From: an uncultured Cellulosilyticum sp.
GTDB taxonomy: Bacteria > Bacillota > Clostridia > Lachnospirales > Cellulosilyticaceae
Assembly (NCBI GenBank): GCA_934725855.1
Contig: CAKVCL010000003.1
Location: 1-64,000, forward strand
Length of the DNA: 64,000 nucleotides
Direction of reading: 5' to 3'
Position 1 is the first letter of the stretch; the number at the start of each line of letters is the position of its first letter. Below, one piece after another: positions 63,760 through 64,000 of the stretch. The position numbers were made by a program, and so were the translations under genes. The notes beneath the pieces were generated by a model. That model ran no database searches. It worked only from the letters and a program-made list of their open reading frames with translations, and had not been told where the DNA came from.

Positions 63760-64000
63760 TTACTTTAAACTTCCTAAAACTTCTTCAAAGCATACTCCAT
63801 CTGTAGTTGGAATGTCTAACTCTATAGATTTTAAGATACATTTCTTAATAAATCTAGAAGCTTTTCTAACTGACTCTTCAAAAGGTACTCCGTTTACTGC
63901 ATCAGCTGCTATAATGGCTGCAAAAATGTCGCCTGTTCCAGAACGTTGTGTTCCTACTTTATGAGAACGTACAATCTTAGGTTCTTGCCCTCTTTCATAG
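63760..64000 (-). CDS. Pyridoxamine kinase, C-terminal part (runs off the window)
   Basis: The last 79 residues and stop of a ribokinase-fold kinase. The anion-hole motif GTGDIFAAIIAADAVNGVPF is clear, and the end reads FIKKCILKSIELDIPTTDGV, then CFEEVLGSLK. The ending is typical of pyridoxal/pyridoxamine kinases that act in vitamin B6 salvage. Given the number of PLP enzymes nearby this is a sensible neighbour, but no operon is shown. The start lies beyond 64000. Confidence 0.8.
   Translation of the reverse strand, partial: YERGQEPKIVRSHKVGTQRSGTGDIFAAIIAADAVNGVPFEESVRKASRFIKKCILKSIELDIPTTDGVCFEEVLGSLK

Overview
The window looks like a chromosomal segment of a low-GC, anaerobic, probably spore-forming Firmicute of the Clostridia. 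The support is an AT-rich background, strong AGGAGG-type ribosome sites, a clostridial type I-B CRISPR-Cas locus, an [FeFe]-hydrogenase-type sensor, a SpoVB-like flippase, a CotH-like kinase, VanW, DegV and several chemoreceptors. A Lachnospirales-type organism (for example near Cellulosilyticum) is a guess, not a result.

Layout. 1-13.8 kb is a complete type I-B system transcribed leftwards: cas6-cas8b-cas7-cas5-cas3-cas4-cas1-cas2, a leader with its own extended -10 promoter, and an array of 70 repeats and 69 spacers. Upstream of cas6 lies a degenerate two-repeat mini-array (13667-13752). Its 25-nt pseudo-spacer matches the cas6 5' leader at 16 of 17 positions. The one mismatch is at spacer position 6 and the target is flanked by TCA. 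This looks like a CreR-type guide RNA that lets Cascade repress its own operon. 13.8-17.1 kb holds a MOP-superfamily flippase and an L,D-transpeptidase. 17.1-24.7 kb is a tightly coupled five-gene operon: a tail-anchored coiled-coil protein, two different dynamin-like GTPases, a long coiled-coil protein built on a degenerate and truncated SF1 helicase, and a winged-helix-like protein. I recognise no named system in it, and it is my main candidate for an undescribed membrane-remodelling or defence module.

25-36 kb is mixed: a hypothetical protein, a Cys/Met-metabolism PLP enzyme, GtrA, a GT4 glycosyltransferase, a ClbS/DfsB-like protein, several decayed genes (25.0, 30.0, 30.3 and 30.7-31.5 kb), a VanW cluster and a hydrogenase-like sensor fused to a chemoreceptor signalling domain. 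36-41 kb is a phnDCEE transporter operon ending in a 5'-nucleotidase-like phosphatase, with no C-P lyase genes in view. 41-55 kb holds chemoreceptors, a CotH-like lipoprotein, TrmO, a HAD phosphatase divergent from a DeoR regulator, orphan PotD-like and FbpA-like binding proteins, and DegV with a TetR regulator. 55-57 kb carries more gene remnants.

57-63 kb is a sulfur amino acid region. It has MetY, an RluA-type pseudouridine synthase, a cystathionine gamma-lyase-type enzyme missing a short internal segment, and a natural fusion of an MccA-type cystathionine beta-synthase with a YrrT-like methyltransferase. MetY and the mcc pair share an 18-bp upstream motif, which suggests one regulator. 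The window ends with a radical SAM protein and the C-terminal end of a pyridoxamine kinase.
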